Shown here: one piece after another, positions 34,968-44,007 of the stretch
How the letters are laid out: the number at the start of each line of letters is the position of its first letter
How positions within the stretch are numbered: the stretch's first letter is position 1
NCBI RefSeq assembly: GCF_005860805.1
Contig: NZ_VCEJ01000005.1
Location: 186,001 to 250,000 of the forward strand
Reading direction: 5' to 3'
DNA length: 64,000 nt
Origin: Dyadobacter luticola
Lineage (GTDB): Bacteria; Bacteroidota; Bacteroidia; Cytophagales; Spirosomataceae
Notes under the pieces: generated by a model
Database searches by the model: none
Seen by the model: the letters and a program-made list of their open reading frames with translations, nothing else
What the model was told of the DNA's origin: nothing
Translations under genes and position numbers: made by a program

Positions 34968-35387
34968 AAATATAATTTACTGGGGAAAATCAGATTTCAA
35001 AGTTAAGGACTACATGAAAGGATTGCCAATAAAATGTTGACATAACATTTGTGCTGATTTCCTGCCTCAGAATTTGAAATCCCTTAATTCACAGCGAAAT
35101 GAACCCTGCATTGTACTTCTCAAATACGAAATTTGAACTCTTCAATGATGCAAATTTTTATATGAAATTAAAATGATTTTAATGTATCAATTTTAGTCAC
35201 CGATTATTGCATTATAGTTATGTTTTATATTATTTTGCACCAGCCATATTGTAAAATTTACACTTTATCAGCGTTAAGTTCTCAGAAACCCCATTTTGAA
35301 TCATTCAGGGCAGTTTTGTAAGATCGGCGAGGGTAATGTTAAGATGATATAAGAAAGGCGAAAAATGACGTAACATATATCTAACCT
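34968..35387. other. 420-base leader region upstream of susC
   Basis: Between the divergent starts of the FAD/Fe-S oxidase and susC. It is strongly AT-rich at 35140-35240, with a TATTATTTTG that resembles a -7 box with an extra base (ending at 35237). No ORF with convincing codon use is present. A 5' leader of about 150 bases is likely before susC, but I see no recognised riboswitch. Confidence 0.45.
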
Positions 35388-38300
35388 ATGATGAATTTAT
35401 CCAATCTAGTACTTCGTCAACATGCTTTTCCCGATGTGGCGTCGCGTCCTTCCGGGAAAGGTGCTGTGAACCGGCGCAGCGGCGCCCGGCGGTCGGGCGT
35501 TTGGCGCACCGGCGTTTTCGCGATCTTATTGACGCTCTTCAATGTTGCGCTGGTAGTGGCCCAGGAGGCTAATGTGGCTGGGAAAGTGACAGATTCCAAA
35601 GCGGGAGGAATCCCCGGCGTAACTGTAACTGTGAAAGGCAGCACGAAGGGTACCAACACGGACGTGGACGGAAATTATCAGATCAGCGTTCCTGCAAATG
35701 CAACCCTTACTTTCAGTGCGATCGGTTACATTACCAAGGATATGCCGGTAGGTAACAAATCCGTTGTCGACGTGACGCTTTCGGAAGATGTGAAAGCATT
35801 GGAAGAAGTGGTCGTGGTGGGTTATGGTACCGTGAAGAAAAAGGATGCAACCGGAGCAGTTTCTGCACTGGGTTCCAAAGACTTCCAGAAAGGTATCGTG
35901 ACTTCTCCGGAGCAATTGATGCAAGGCCGCGTAGCCGGCGTTCAGATCACCCAGCAAAGTGGTGAGCCGGGCGGTGGTATCAACGTCCGTATCCGTGGTA
36001 CCTCATCCGTTTTGGGTGGTAATAACCCGCTTTTCGTAATCGACGGTGTACCTCTGAGTGGTGATAATACTTCATCAGGTGGTGATAACCAAGGAGTTGG
36101 TCGTCAGCCAGCGAAAAACCCGCTGAACTTCCTGAACCCGGATGATATTCAAAGCATGGACATTTTGAAAGATGCTTCTGCTACTGCGATCTACGGTTCA
36201 AGGGGTGCGAATGGTGTGGTTTTGATTACAACCAAAAGAGGCAGAGGAAAAGGAACATTGGATTATGGCTACTCTTATGGTATTAGCAACATTACCAAAA
36301 AATATGATTTGCTGAATGCAGCAGAATACAAAGCAGCGGGTGGTCAGGACCAGGGCGCTGACACAGACTGGCAGGATGTTCTTTTCAGAACTGCCAAAAC
36401 ACAGCAGCACAACCTTTCTTACGGCGGCGGCGACGCTTCGGGTAACTACCGTTTCTCATTGGGTTATCTGAACCAGGACGGTATTGTACAAACTTCCAAT
36501 GTAAAACGTTACAGTGTTGGTTTCTCTGGCCAGAAAAAATTCATCGGCGACAGGCTGACCATCGGAAGTAACCTGAACTTTGCCAATACACAGGATACAG
36601 GTGTTCCGATTTCTGAAAACATTGGTTTTGAAGGTGATTTGATGGGTAGTATCCTGAAAGCAAACCCGACAAGAGCAGTATTCTCTGCTCCGGGCGTTTA
36701 CAACCAGGTGACGAACTCCGAGCCAAACCCTGCTGCATTCGTGAATTTGTCAAGAGATAAAAACAACACGCTGCGTGCCCTGGGTAACATTAATGCTGAA
36801 ATGGAAATCATCAAAGGCTTGAAATTCAAAACGGTACTTGGTTTTGATAAATCCATGGCTTCCAGAAAACAAGCTTATTCAAGAGATTTGTATGTTACTG
36901 GTATCCGTGACCTTGGCCGCGTTTATATCCGTGACGTAGAAACCAACAACCAGCTTTGGGAAAACTATTTTACCTATGACAAAGAGATCGGTAATGTTTC
37001 TCTGAATGCATTGTTGGGATATTCTTATCAAAGCTTTGAATACGGAACTAAAAATGTTACAGCAACCCGTTTCCGCACCAGCGATCTGGATTTGATGGTA
37101 AACAACCTGGGTATCGCCGGAACAGTTACGCCAAAAGATGAAACTGCGGTAGCGACAGTAGGTTCTGTGATCCAGAATTCAAGCTATACCAAGGATGAAT
37201 TGCAATCTTACTTCGGTCGTGTAAACCTGGGTTTTGGCAGCAAATATTTGTTCACCGGTACATTGCGTGTGGATGGTTCTTCCAAATTCGGGGGTAACAA
37301 TAAATACGGTTATTTCCCATCAGGAGCATTTAAATGGAAACTGGTTGAAGAAGATTTTATTCCTAAAACCGTGTTTACAGATCTTTCGCTTCGTGTAGGT
37401 TATGGTGTAACCGGTAACCAGGCAATTCCTCACAACGTGTATGACAGAAGAGACCGTTATGGTGACTATTCGATCAATGATACAGGTACCAACATTTCAG
37501 GCGGTGGTTCAAGTGCGGTTGCATTTAACAACCCTAACCTGAAATGGGAATCGACAGCAGCCCTGAACTTAGGTTTGGACTTCTCTATTCTGAAAGGCCG
37601 TTTGGGTGGCAGCATTGATGTCTACAACAAGAGCACAAAAGATCTTCTGTTCAAAGTTGTAGCGGCTCAGCCTGCACCAAACCCATTTATTTATCGTAAC
37701 CTGGATACCGACATTCAAAACCGTGGTATCGAGCTGGCTTTGAATGCTGCTGTGGTAGATGGCAAAAAATTCTCATGGGAAGTTTTGTTCAACGCTTCTT
37801 ACAACAAAAACCTGGTTAAAAACCTGATTGGTACTTACGATACAGGTGAGATCAACGGACAAGGTTTGTCTGGTGCGTTTGCACAGCGTCTTGCAGAAGG
37901 TCAGCCTTTATTTGCTTACTTCCTCCGCGAGTTCGGTGGTTTTGACGAAAACGGAAACTCCCTTTATCCAAACGGTGACTTCCAGCAATTCCTGGGTGGA
38001 AAAAGCCCGCTGCCAAAAGTAAATGCAGGTTTGACCAACAACTTTAAATACGGAAACTTTGACCTGAGCTTCTTCTTTAATGGTGTATTTGGAAATTATC
38101 TGTATTCCAATACGGCAAATGCATTCTTTACACAAGGATCGTTTTCAAACGGACGTAACGTAACGAAAAATGTAATTGGAAACGGAGAGGGCAAACTGAA
38201 CGCTCCCGACGTATCGACCCGCTTCCTTGAAAAAGGAAATTTTGTGAGGCTGCAAAACTTCACCCTTGGATATCGCGTTCCTTTGAAAAGCTCAAAAGTA

Positions 38301-38480
38301 CTTAGCAATGCGAGGGTGTTTCTTACCGGCCAAAATTTGTTGACTTTTACGAAATATAGTGGACAGGATCCCGAGGTAAGCACAAACAAATCTTTGAATG
38401 ATATTCCTTCATTCGGTATCGATTATACGGCTTACCCAAGAGCAAGAACGTGGACTGTTGGTGTTAATGTCTCATTCTAA
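35388..38480 (+). CDS. SusC/RagA-family TonB-linked outer-membrane transporter
   Basis: A 1030-residue TonB-dependent transporter for a glycan or peptide, docked with the SusD-like lipoprotein encoded next. An unusually long, arginine-rich N-terminal region (about residues 1-40) precedes the hydrophobic part of the signal peptide (VFAILLTLFNVALVVA). A CarboxypepD_reg-like domain follows at about 62-140 (VAGKVTDSKAGGIPGVTVT), then the SusC signature LEEVVVVGYGTVKKKDATGA, plug (RIRGTSSVLGG, FVIDGVPL) and barrel, ending VNVSF. Codon use (GGT, CGT, AAC) differs from neighbours and suggests high expression. The substrate is unknown. Confidence 0.96.
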   Translation: MMNLSNLVLRQHAFPDVASRPSGKGAVNRRSGARRSGVWRTGVFAILLTLFNVALVVAQEANVAGKVTDSKAGGIPGVTVTVKGSTKGTNTDVDGNYQISVPANATLTFSAIGYITKDMPVGNKSVVDVTLSEDVKALEEVVVVGYGTVKKKDATGAVSALGSKDFQKGIVTSPEQLMQGRVAGVQITQQSGEPGGGINVRIRGTSSVLGGNNPLFVIDGVPLSGDNTSSGGDNQGVGRQPAKNPLNFLNPDDIQSMDILKDASATAIYGSRGANGVVLITTKRGRGKGTLDYGYSYGISNITKKYDLLNAAEYKAAGGQDQGADTDWQDVLFRTAKTQQHNLSYGGGDASGNYRFSLGYLNQDGIVQTSNVKRYSVGFSGQKKFIGDRLTIGSNLNFANTQDTGVPISENIGFEGDLMGSILKANPTRAVFSAPGVYNQVTNSEPNPAAFVNLSRDKNNTLRALGNINAEMEIIKGLKFKTVLGFDKSMASRKQAYSRDLYVTGIRDLGRVYIRDVETNNQLWENYFTYDKEIGNVSLNALLGYSYQSFEYGTKNVTATRFRTSDLDLMVNNLGIAGTVTPKDETAVATVGSVIQNSSYTKDELQSYFGRVNLGFGSKYLFTGTLRVDGSSKFGGNNKYGYFPSGAFKWKLVEEDFIPKTVFTDLSLRVGYGVTGNQAIPHNVYDRRDRYGDYSINDTGTNISGGGSSAVAFNNPNLKWESTAALNLGLDFSILKGRLGGSIDVYNKSTKDLLFKVVAAQPAPNPFIYRNLDTDIQNRGIELALNAAVVDGKKFSWEVLFNASYNKNLVKNLIGTYDTGEINGQGLSGAFAQRLAEGQPLFAYFLREFGGFDENGNSLYPNGDFQQFLGGKSPLPKVNAGLTNNFKYGNFDLSFFFNGVFGNYLYSNTANAFFTQGSFSNGRNVTKNVIGNGEGKLNAPDVSTRFLEKGNFVRLQNFTLGYRVPLKSSKVLSNARVFLTGQNLLTFTKYSGQDPEVSTNKSLNDIPSFGIDYTAYPRARTWTVGVNVSF

Positions 38481-38494
38481 TTATTTCAAATTCG

Positions 38495-39991
38495 TTGAAA
38501 ATGAAAACTGGTAACATTTATAAAGTATTGGTAGCCGGGATGAGCATGGCAGTGATGTCTGCCTGTACCGATCTGGTTACGGATGAAAAAGACTCCGTCG
38601 TCAACAAAACGGCGGATGGAAAATTTGCCCCGGTAAACGTGCCGGAAGCGCTGGCATCTGCCTATAAGGATTTATCGACTTACTCCGACCAGGCTGGTAT
38701 TTACGCCCTGGGCGAGCACGTGACTGCTGAGATGATCCCGCCAACCCGCGGTGTGGACTGGGGTGATAATGGTGTTTGGCGTACATTGGACGCACACACC
38801 TGGGATGCTTCCCACTCCTACATCCTGAGCGCATGGAATGCTTTGAACCAGAGAGCATACCGCTCAACGGAAATCATCGCTTCCAACCCAAGTGCCCAGC
38901 AAAAAGCGGAAGCACAGTTCCTGAGAGCATACAACATGTTCTGGGTTATGGATTACTGGGGCGTGGTGCCTTTCAGGGAAGTAACACAAGGTCCGGACGA
39001 TCTTCCAAAAGTGTTAACCCGCTCGGAAGCATTTGATTATATCGTGAAAGATCTGGAAGAAGCACTTCCTGCCTTGCCAAAAACAGGCCCTTCCGTAACG
39101 AACGGAGCTGCGAGCAAAGCTGCTGCTAACTTCCTGCTTGCGAAATTGTATCTGAACAAAGCGGTTTACAAAAGCACTGCACCAGAAGGTCCTTATACTT
39201 TCGACAAAGCGGATATGGACAAAGTGGTAGCTTACGTAGATGCAATCACTGCCGACGGATACTCACTTGAAAAGGATTATTTCTCAGCATTCTCTTCTGC
39301 TGCCAAAACTGAGCCGATCTTCGTAGTAATGGAAGGAACAGCACAAAACCGCTGGTTCATGACATTGCACTATGATCAAAATCCTTCCGGCTGGAACGGT
39401 TTCGCAACATTGGCTGATTTTTACGACACTTTCGAAGCGAAAGATATGCGTATCGGTAAACCTGCTAAAAAAGATGGCAGCGCGTATTCTGGTGTAGGTC
39501 TGGGCTTCCTGATTGGTCAGCAGTATACAGATAAAGGCGCGCAGATTGTAGATACCCGTACTCAAAGACCATTGCAGTTCACCCGCGATGTACCTTTGGC
39601 TGGTGCTGCTACGGATAAAGGTATCCGTGTTATCAAGTATCACCCTGCGAACTCTGGTAAATATCTTTTGATGCGCTATGCAGAGGCTTATCTGATGAAA
39701 ACCGAAGCATTGCTGAGAAGCGGAAACGCGGCCGCCGCCGTGACACACGTAAATGCTTTGCGCACGGTACGTGGTGCAAGCGCACTGGCCTCTTTGAACG
39801 AAGAAAGCCTTTTTGCTGAACTGGGCCGCGAGCTGTACTGGGAAGGTGGAAAAAGAACTTCTGAAATCCGTTTCGGCAAGTTCACTACTGGCGCCGGTAC
39901 TGCTGTAAAAGAAGCATATACCGTACTTTATCCGATTCCATCTGCGGCTTTGGTTTCCAATCCAAACCTCGTGCAGAACCCCGGATATTGA
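38495..39991 (+). CDS. SusD/RagB-family surface lipoprotein
   Basis: A 498-residue lipoprotein with lipobox MSAC (Cys24). The SusD fold is recognised by the TPR-like helices (SAWNALNQRAYRSTEII, EAQFLRAYNMFWVMDYWGVVPF) and the C-terminal RELYWEGGKRTSEIRFGKF and YPIPSAAL segments. It caps the SusC transporter and captures the substrate at the surface. It starts 14 bases after susC. A strong hairpin follows at 40015, which probably attenuates transcription before the downstream lipoprotein genes. The ligand is unknown; the cluster has no polysaccharide-degrading gene on this strand. Confidence 0.95.
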   Translation: MKMKTGNIYKVLVAGMSMAVMSACTDLVTDEKDSVVNKTADGKFAPVNVPEALASAYKDLSTYSDQAGIYALGEHVTAEMIPPTRGVDWGDNGVWRTLDAHTWDASHSYILSAWNALNQRAYRSTEIIASNPSAQQKAEAQFLRAYNMFWVMDYWGVVPFREVTQGPDDLPKVLTRSEAFDYIVKDLEEALPALPKTGPSVTNGAASKAAANFLLAKLYLNKAVYKSTAPEGPYTFDKADMDKVVAYVDAITADGYSLEKDYFSAFSSAAKTEPIFVVMEGTAQNRWFMTLHYDQNPSGWNGFATLADFYDTFEAKDMRIGKPAKKDGSAYSGVGLGFLIGQQYTDKGAQIVDTRTQRPLQFTRDVPLAGAATDKGIRVIKYHPANSGKYLLMRYAEAYLMKTEALLRSGNAAAAVTHVNALRTVRGASALASLNEESLFAELGRELYWEGGKRTSEIRFGKFTTGAGTAVKEAYTVLYPIPSAALVSNPNLVQNPGY

Positions 39992-40014
39992 TATTGAATT
40001 TTTTAATTTTGGTG

Positions 40015-40052
40015 ACGAAAATGCTCGATGCTTTCGAGCATTTTCGTTTTTT
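40015..40052 (+). terminator. Terminator or attenuator hairpin after susD
   Basis: CGAAAATGCTCGA pairs with TCGAGCATTTTCG around TGCTT and is followed by TTTTTT. It lies between susD and the next gene, so it should set the ratio between SusCD and the downstream lipoproteins. Confidence 0.88.
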
Positions 40053-40061
40053 ATTGATCTG

Positions 40062-40655
40062 ATGAAGCGTTTTACAGTTATCTTGATTTTACTTGCGATG
40101 TTTGACTGTCTTTGTCAGGCATGCACCAGTAAGGAATCGACAGACGAGCAAACCGAAACAATTTTAAAGTCGCTCAAAGACAATCAGGCGCGTATCCTGG
40201 TAAAGATTGACGGCAAAGAATTTTATCTCGCACAAAGCGTTTTTAGCGGACAAACATTGTTTACGCCGGACGTGCTGAATGTGACATTGACCGACCAGTT
40301 TGAAGGCAAAACCATTTTGAACATTGCGAAAGAAAAATGGTACGCGACTGGTCATGTGGGTGACGATATCAGTACCGATGGGCGGACAGCTTCGAACCTG
40401 AAAATGGGCAAGATTATCGACCGGGAGAAAATGATCGGGGAAGGTTACATGATGACGGAGGGGAAGATTGAGGCTGTGCGGTTTGCCAAAAACAGTATGA
40501 TTTTTAAGCTGACCGGGAAAGTAGGGAAGTACAGTGACTTTCAGCAGCCGGATAAATATGTGCCTTTCGAGGGAACGATCATTTATAAAAAACCAGCTGT
40601 AAGCCTGGTGAATATTACTGAAAATGAAGTGTTCAGTGCTTCGACAACAAACTAA
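40062..40655 (+). CDS. Small lipoprotein of the SusCD-VCBS locus, unknown function
   Basis: A 197-residue protein with a lipoprotein signal (lipobox CQAC, Cys21) that is rich in cysteines before the anchor. The mature part is beta-rich (ARILVKIDGKEFYLAQS, DVLNVTLTDQFEGKTIL, YVPFEGTIIYKKP), suggesting one beta-sandwich or lipocalin-like domain. It starts 10 bases after the terminator hairpin, and its stop abuts the start of the first VCBS gene with no gap, so the two are translationally coupled. I do not recognise a family. Confidence 0.75.
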   Translation: MKRFTVILILLAMFDCLCQACTSKESTDEQTETILKSLKDNQARILVKIDGKEFYLAQSVFSGQTLFTPDVLNVTLTDQFEGKTILNIAKEKWYATGHVGDDISTDGRTASNLKMGKIIDREKMIGEGYMMTEGKIEAVRFAKNSMIFKLTGKVGKYSDFQQPDKYVPFEGTIIYKKPAVSLVNITENEVFSASTTN

Positions 40656-43600
40656 ATGACAAACAGAAAGACCCGCCCTTTTTTTACAGGCGTACTTTAT
40701 ACCTTTTTTTTGCTCCTTATTTCCTGCGGTAAAACCGATAAGCCCGAGGGGCTGTTTGAAGAACTAACCGCTTCCGAAACCGGGATTGATTTTGTCAATA
40801 AAATCAAAGACCGGGAAGATATCAACATTTTCAATTACCGGAATTTCTATAATGGCGGCGGCGTGGCCATCGGCGATGTGAATAATGACGGGCTGCCCGA
40901 CATTTACTTCACCGCCAACATGGGCGAAAACAAGCTCTACATCAACAAAGGCAACTGGAAATTTGAAGACGTCACCGCCAAAGCCGGTGTAGGCGAGCCG
41001 GACAAATGGAGTACCGGCGTAGTGATGGTGGATATCAACGGAGACAATCTGCTCGATCTTTATGTCTGCAATGCAGGTTATCAAAAATTCGTCAACAAGC
41101 AAGGTAACTCGCTCTATATCAATAATGGTGACCTGACATTTACCGAGTCGGCCAAGAAATATGGGCTGGACGAAACAGGTTACACGACACACGCGGCATT
41201 CCTGGATTACGACCTCGACGGTGACCTGGATTGCTACATTCTCAACAATAGTTTTATTCCGGTAAATACGCTCAACTATGCCAATGACAGGAAGTTACGT
41301 GCCAAAGACTGGCCGGTAAAAGATTTCCTGAAAGGTGGCGGCGCCAAGCTGCTGCGAAATGATAGCGGGAAGTTTATCGATGTGAGTGAAGAGGCGGGCA
41401 TTTACGGAAGTCTGATCGGCTTTGGCCTCGGCATTACGGTCGGGGACATCAATGGTGACCAGTATCCGGATATTTACATCTGCAATGACTTTTACGAAAA
41501 GGATTATTTATACATCAATCAAAAAGACGGCACGTTTTCCGAAGAGCTGGAAAAACGCCTGAAACATACGAGTCTGGCCTCGATGGGCGCCGATATGGCT
41601 GACATTAATAATGATGGCTATCCAGAATTGTTCGTGACCGACATGCTGCCCCGCGACGAATATCGCTACAAAACCACGACTTCCTTTGAGAATCACTACC
41701 TGTTTAATCTCAAAAAGGAAAAGGGTTTTTACAATCAATACATGCAGAATAGCCTGCAACTGAATAATCAGGACGGGACTTTCAGTGAAATCGCCAATTA
41801 TTCGGGTGTTGCGGCCAGTGATTGGAGCTGGGGTGCGCTGATGTTTGATGCGGATAATGATTCCAAAACGGATGTATATGTCAGCAACGGAATTTATCAC
41901 GACATTCTGGATCAGGACTTTATCGATTTTTTTGCCAATGAAGTAACCCAGAAAATGGTGATGTCGGGCGAGAAACAGAACATGCAGAATATTATCGACC
42001 GGATGCCTTCGACGCCGATACTTAACAACTTTTTCCATAACGAGGGAAATCTGCAATTCAAGGAGCGGGGGGAAGAGTTTGGTTTTAGCACCAAATCGTT
42101 TTCAAATGGCGCGGCTTATGCGGATTTGGACAATGATGGCGACCTGGACCTGGTGGTCAACAATGTGAACCAGCCTTGTTTTGTTTATCGCAACAAATCG
42201 GAAGCTAAAAATCCGAAGAACCACTACGTTAAATTCAAGCTGGCCGGCGAGGGGATGAATAAATATGCGATCGGCTCAAAAATTCAGGTTTTCGCTGGCA
42301 ATGAGATTTTTAGCAAACAGATTAATCCTGCCCGTGGATTTCAGTCAAGCACGGAGTATCCGATCACGATCGGGCTTGGACAGATCAGCAACATTGATTC
42401 GATTAAGATTTCCTGGCCCAACCGCAAAATGTCGGTGATGGGCAGTGTGAAGGCAGATACTACACTGAATTTCAACATTCAGAAAGCAGACAGGCCAGCC
42501 GTAACATTGGAACAAAATCACAAAGCGCTGCTGACCACCGCTAACATTACCGGGTTTGAGCCTCACAAAGAAAACAGGTACGAGGATTTTTACAATGAAA
42601 GGAACATTCCCATCATGCTCTCGCAGGAAGGCCCGAAAGCGGCCATCGGCGACGTGGATGGCGATGGCAAAGAGGATGTTTTTATCTGCGGCGCGAAAGG
42701 CCAGGGCAGCCAGCTTTATCTGCAAAAAGGAAATGGTTTTGCAAAATCGGTTCAGAAGATCTTCTCGGATCTTGCCAGCTTTGAAGATACCGCAGCTGAA
42801 TTTTTCGATGCAGATGGCGACGGTGACCTGGATCTGGTGGTGGGAAGTGGTGGAAATGAAACCATGAAATCGACGCCGGAACTTCCGACGAGGCTGTATA
42901 TCAATGATGGAAAAGGCAATTTCACCATCAATACCCGCGCCTTCCCGCCAAACGGAATGAATACGGCGGTGATTGCGGTAAATGATTTTGATCAGGATGG
43001 AGATATGGATCTCTTTGTCGGCAGCCGCAGCGTGCCGCGGGAATATGGGTTAAATCCGAAGAGTTACCTTTACCAGAATGATGGAAAAGGCGTTTTTAAA
43101 GAGGTGGGCAAAACATTGGCACCGGATTTAGCGAGCCTCGGAATGGTGCGTGATGCCAGCTGGACCGACATTGATGGTGATAAAACCAAGGAACTGATCA
43201 TTGTCGGAGATTGGATGGCGCCTGTCATTTACAAATACCAGGGTGGGAAATTCGTCAAAAAAGCTTCCGGCCTCGAAGCATTTGCAGGTTTTTGGGGAGC
43301 GCTGAAAACGGCCGATCTGGATGGTGACGGTGATCAGGATTTGGTGTTAGGAAATCTGGGAGAGAATTTTTCCTTGAAAGCCGACGCAAATTCTCCCCTC
43401 AAAATCTGGGTGACGGATTTTAATAAAAATGGTACAATCGAAAAGGTCATGTCCAAAACGGTGAATGCCAAGGACATGCCGATTTTGCTGAAACGTGAGC
43501 TGACCACCCAGTTTCCCTTCCTGAAAAAGAAGAGCATTAAACATTCCGAATATGCGGACAAGTCGGTGCAGGATTTGTTTCCCGACGAGTTGCTGAAATC

Positions 43601-43997
43601 TGCGGTTCAGAAGTCGATTAATTATCTCAAATCGGCCGTCGCGGTGAATGATGGGAAAGGGAATTTCAAGCTGATGCCGCTGCCTGAAATGGTGCAGATA
43701 TCCTGTCTGAATGCCATTGAAAGCCAGGATGTTAATCAAGACGGCAAGCTCGATTTGATCGTGGGTGGCAACTTCACGCATTTTATTCCGCAGCTGGGAA
43801 GTCTGGATGCGTGTCGTGGCAATGTGCTGATTAACAAAGGCAACATGAAATTTGATGTGTTGCTTAGTAACCAGAGCGGATTTGCGCTGGATGGTGAAGT
43901 GAAGCAAATCAGCCCTATTACGATCCAAGGCGCACCTTATCTGATCAACCTGGTCAACAATGCTTCGCCTGTTTTGTTCAGGATCAACGAGTTATAA
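40656..43997 (+). CDS. VCBS/FG-GAP repeat lipoprotein with ASPIC/UnbV domain (CRTAC1-like), copy 1
   Basis: A 1113-residue lipoprotein (lipobox LISC, Cys24). About 13 calcium-binding FG-GAP/VCBS motifs of the form DxNxDGxxD are visible, for example DVNNDGLPDIYF, DINGDQYPDIYICN, DADGDGDLDLVVGS and DVNQDGKLDLIVGG, implying two beta-propellers. Between them lies an ASPIC/UnbV domain (INPARGFQSSTEYPITIGLG). Such proteins are surface-exposed and probably bind a ligand or partner through the propeller. The gene is followed by a paralogue of the same size. Tandem pairs like this, after SusC/SusD genes, recur in Cytophagales, but their role is not established. Confidence 0.9.
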   Translation: MTNRKTRPFFTGVLYTFFLLLISCGKTDKPEGLFEELTASETGIDFVNKIKDREDINIFNYRNFYNGGGVAIGDVNNDGLPDIYFTANMGENKLYINKGNWKFEDVTAKAGVGEPDKWSTGVVMVDINGDNLLDLYVCNAGYQKFVNKQGNSLYINNGDLTFTESAKKYGLDETGYTTHAAFLDYDLDGDLDCYILNNSFIPVNTLNYANDRKLRAKDWPVKDFLKGGGAKLLRNDSGKFIDVSEEAGIYGSLIGFGLGITVGDINGDQYPDIYICNDFYEKDYLYINQKDGTFSEELEKRLKHTSLASMGADMADINNDGYPELFVTDMLPRDEYRYKTTTSFENHYLFNLKKEKGFYNQYMQNSLQLNNQDGTFSEIANYSGVAASDWSWGALMFDADNDSKTDVYVSNGIYHDILDQDFIDFFANEVTQKMVMSGEKQNMQNIIDRMPSTPILNNFFHNEGNLQFKERGEEFGFSTKSFSNGAAYADLDNDGDLDLVVNNVNQPCFVYRNKSEAKNPKNHYVKFKLAGEGMNKYAIGSKIQVFAGNEIFSKQINPARGFQSSTEYPITIGLGQISNIDSIKISWPNRKMSVMGSVKADTTLNFNIQKADRPAVTLEQNHKALLTTANITGFEPHKENRYEDFYNERNIPIMLSQEGPKAAIGDVDGDGKEDVFICGAKGQGSQLYLQKGNGFAKSVQKIFSDLASFEDTAAEFFDADGDGDLDLVVGSGGNETMKSTPELPTRLYINDGKGNFTINTRAFPPNGMNTAVIAVNDFDQDGDMDLFVGSRSVPREYGLNPKSYLYQNDGKGVFKEVGKTLAPDLASLGMVRDASWTDIDGDKTKELIIVGDWMAPVIYKYQGGKFVKKASGLEAFAGFWGALKTADLDGDGDQDLVLGNLGENFSLKADANSPLKIWVTDFNKNGTIEKVMSKTVNAKDMPILLKRELTTQFPFLKKKSIKHSEYADKSVQDLFPDELLKSAVQKSINYLKSAVAVNDGKGNFKLMPLPEMVQISCLNAIESQDVNQDGKLDLIVGGNFTHFIPQLGSLDACRGNVLINKGNMKFDVLLSNQSGFALDGEVKQISPITIQGAPYLINLVNNASPVLFRINEL

Positions 43998-44007
43998 TCA
44001 AGAAATT

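Noticed and set aside
34968..35387. Small gene or RNA in the long leader before susC
   Set aside because: No frame with reasonable codon use and no strong hairpin other than AT-rich stretches; treated as promoter and leader.
43960..44007. Start of the second VCBS lipoprotein at ATG 43960
   Set aside because: It would overlap the end of the first VCBS gene and place an unneeded segment before the signal peptide. TTG at 44008 is preferred but not proven.
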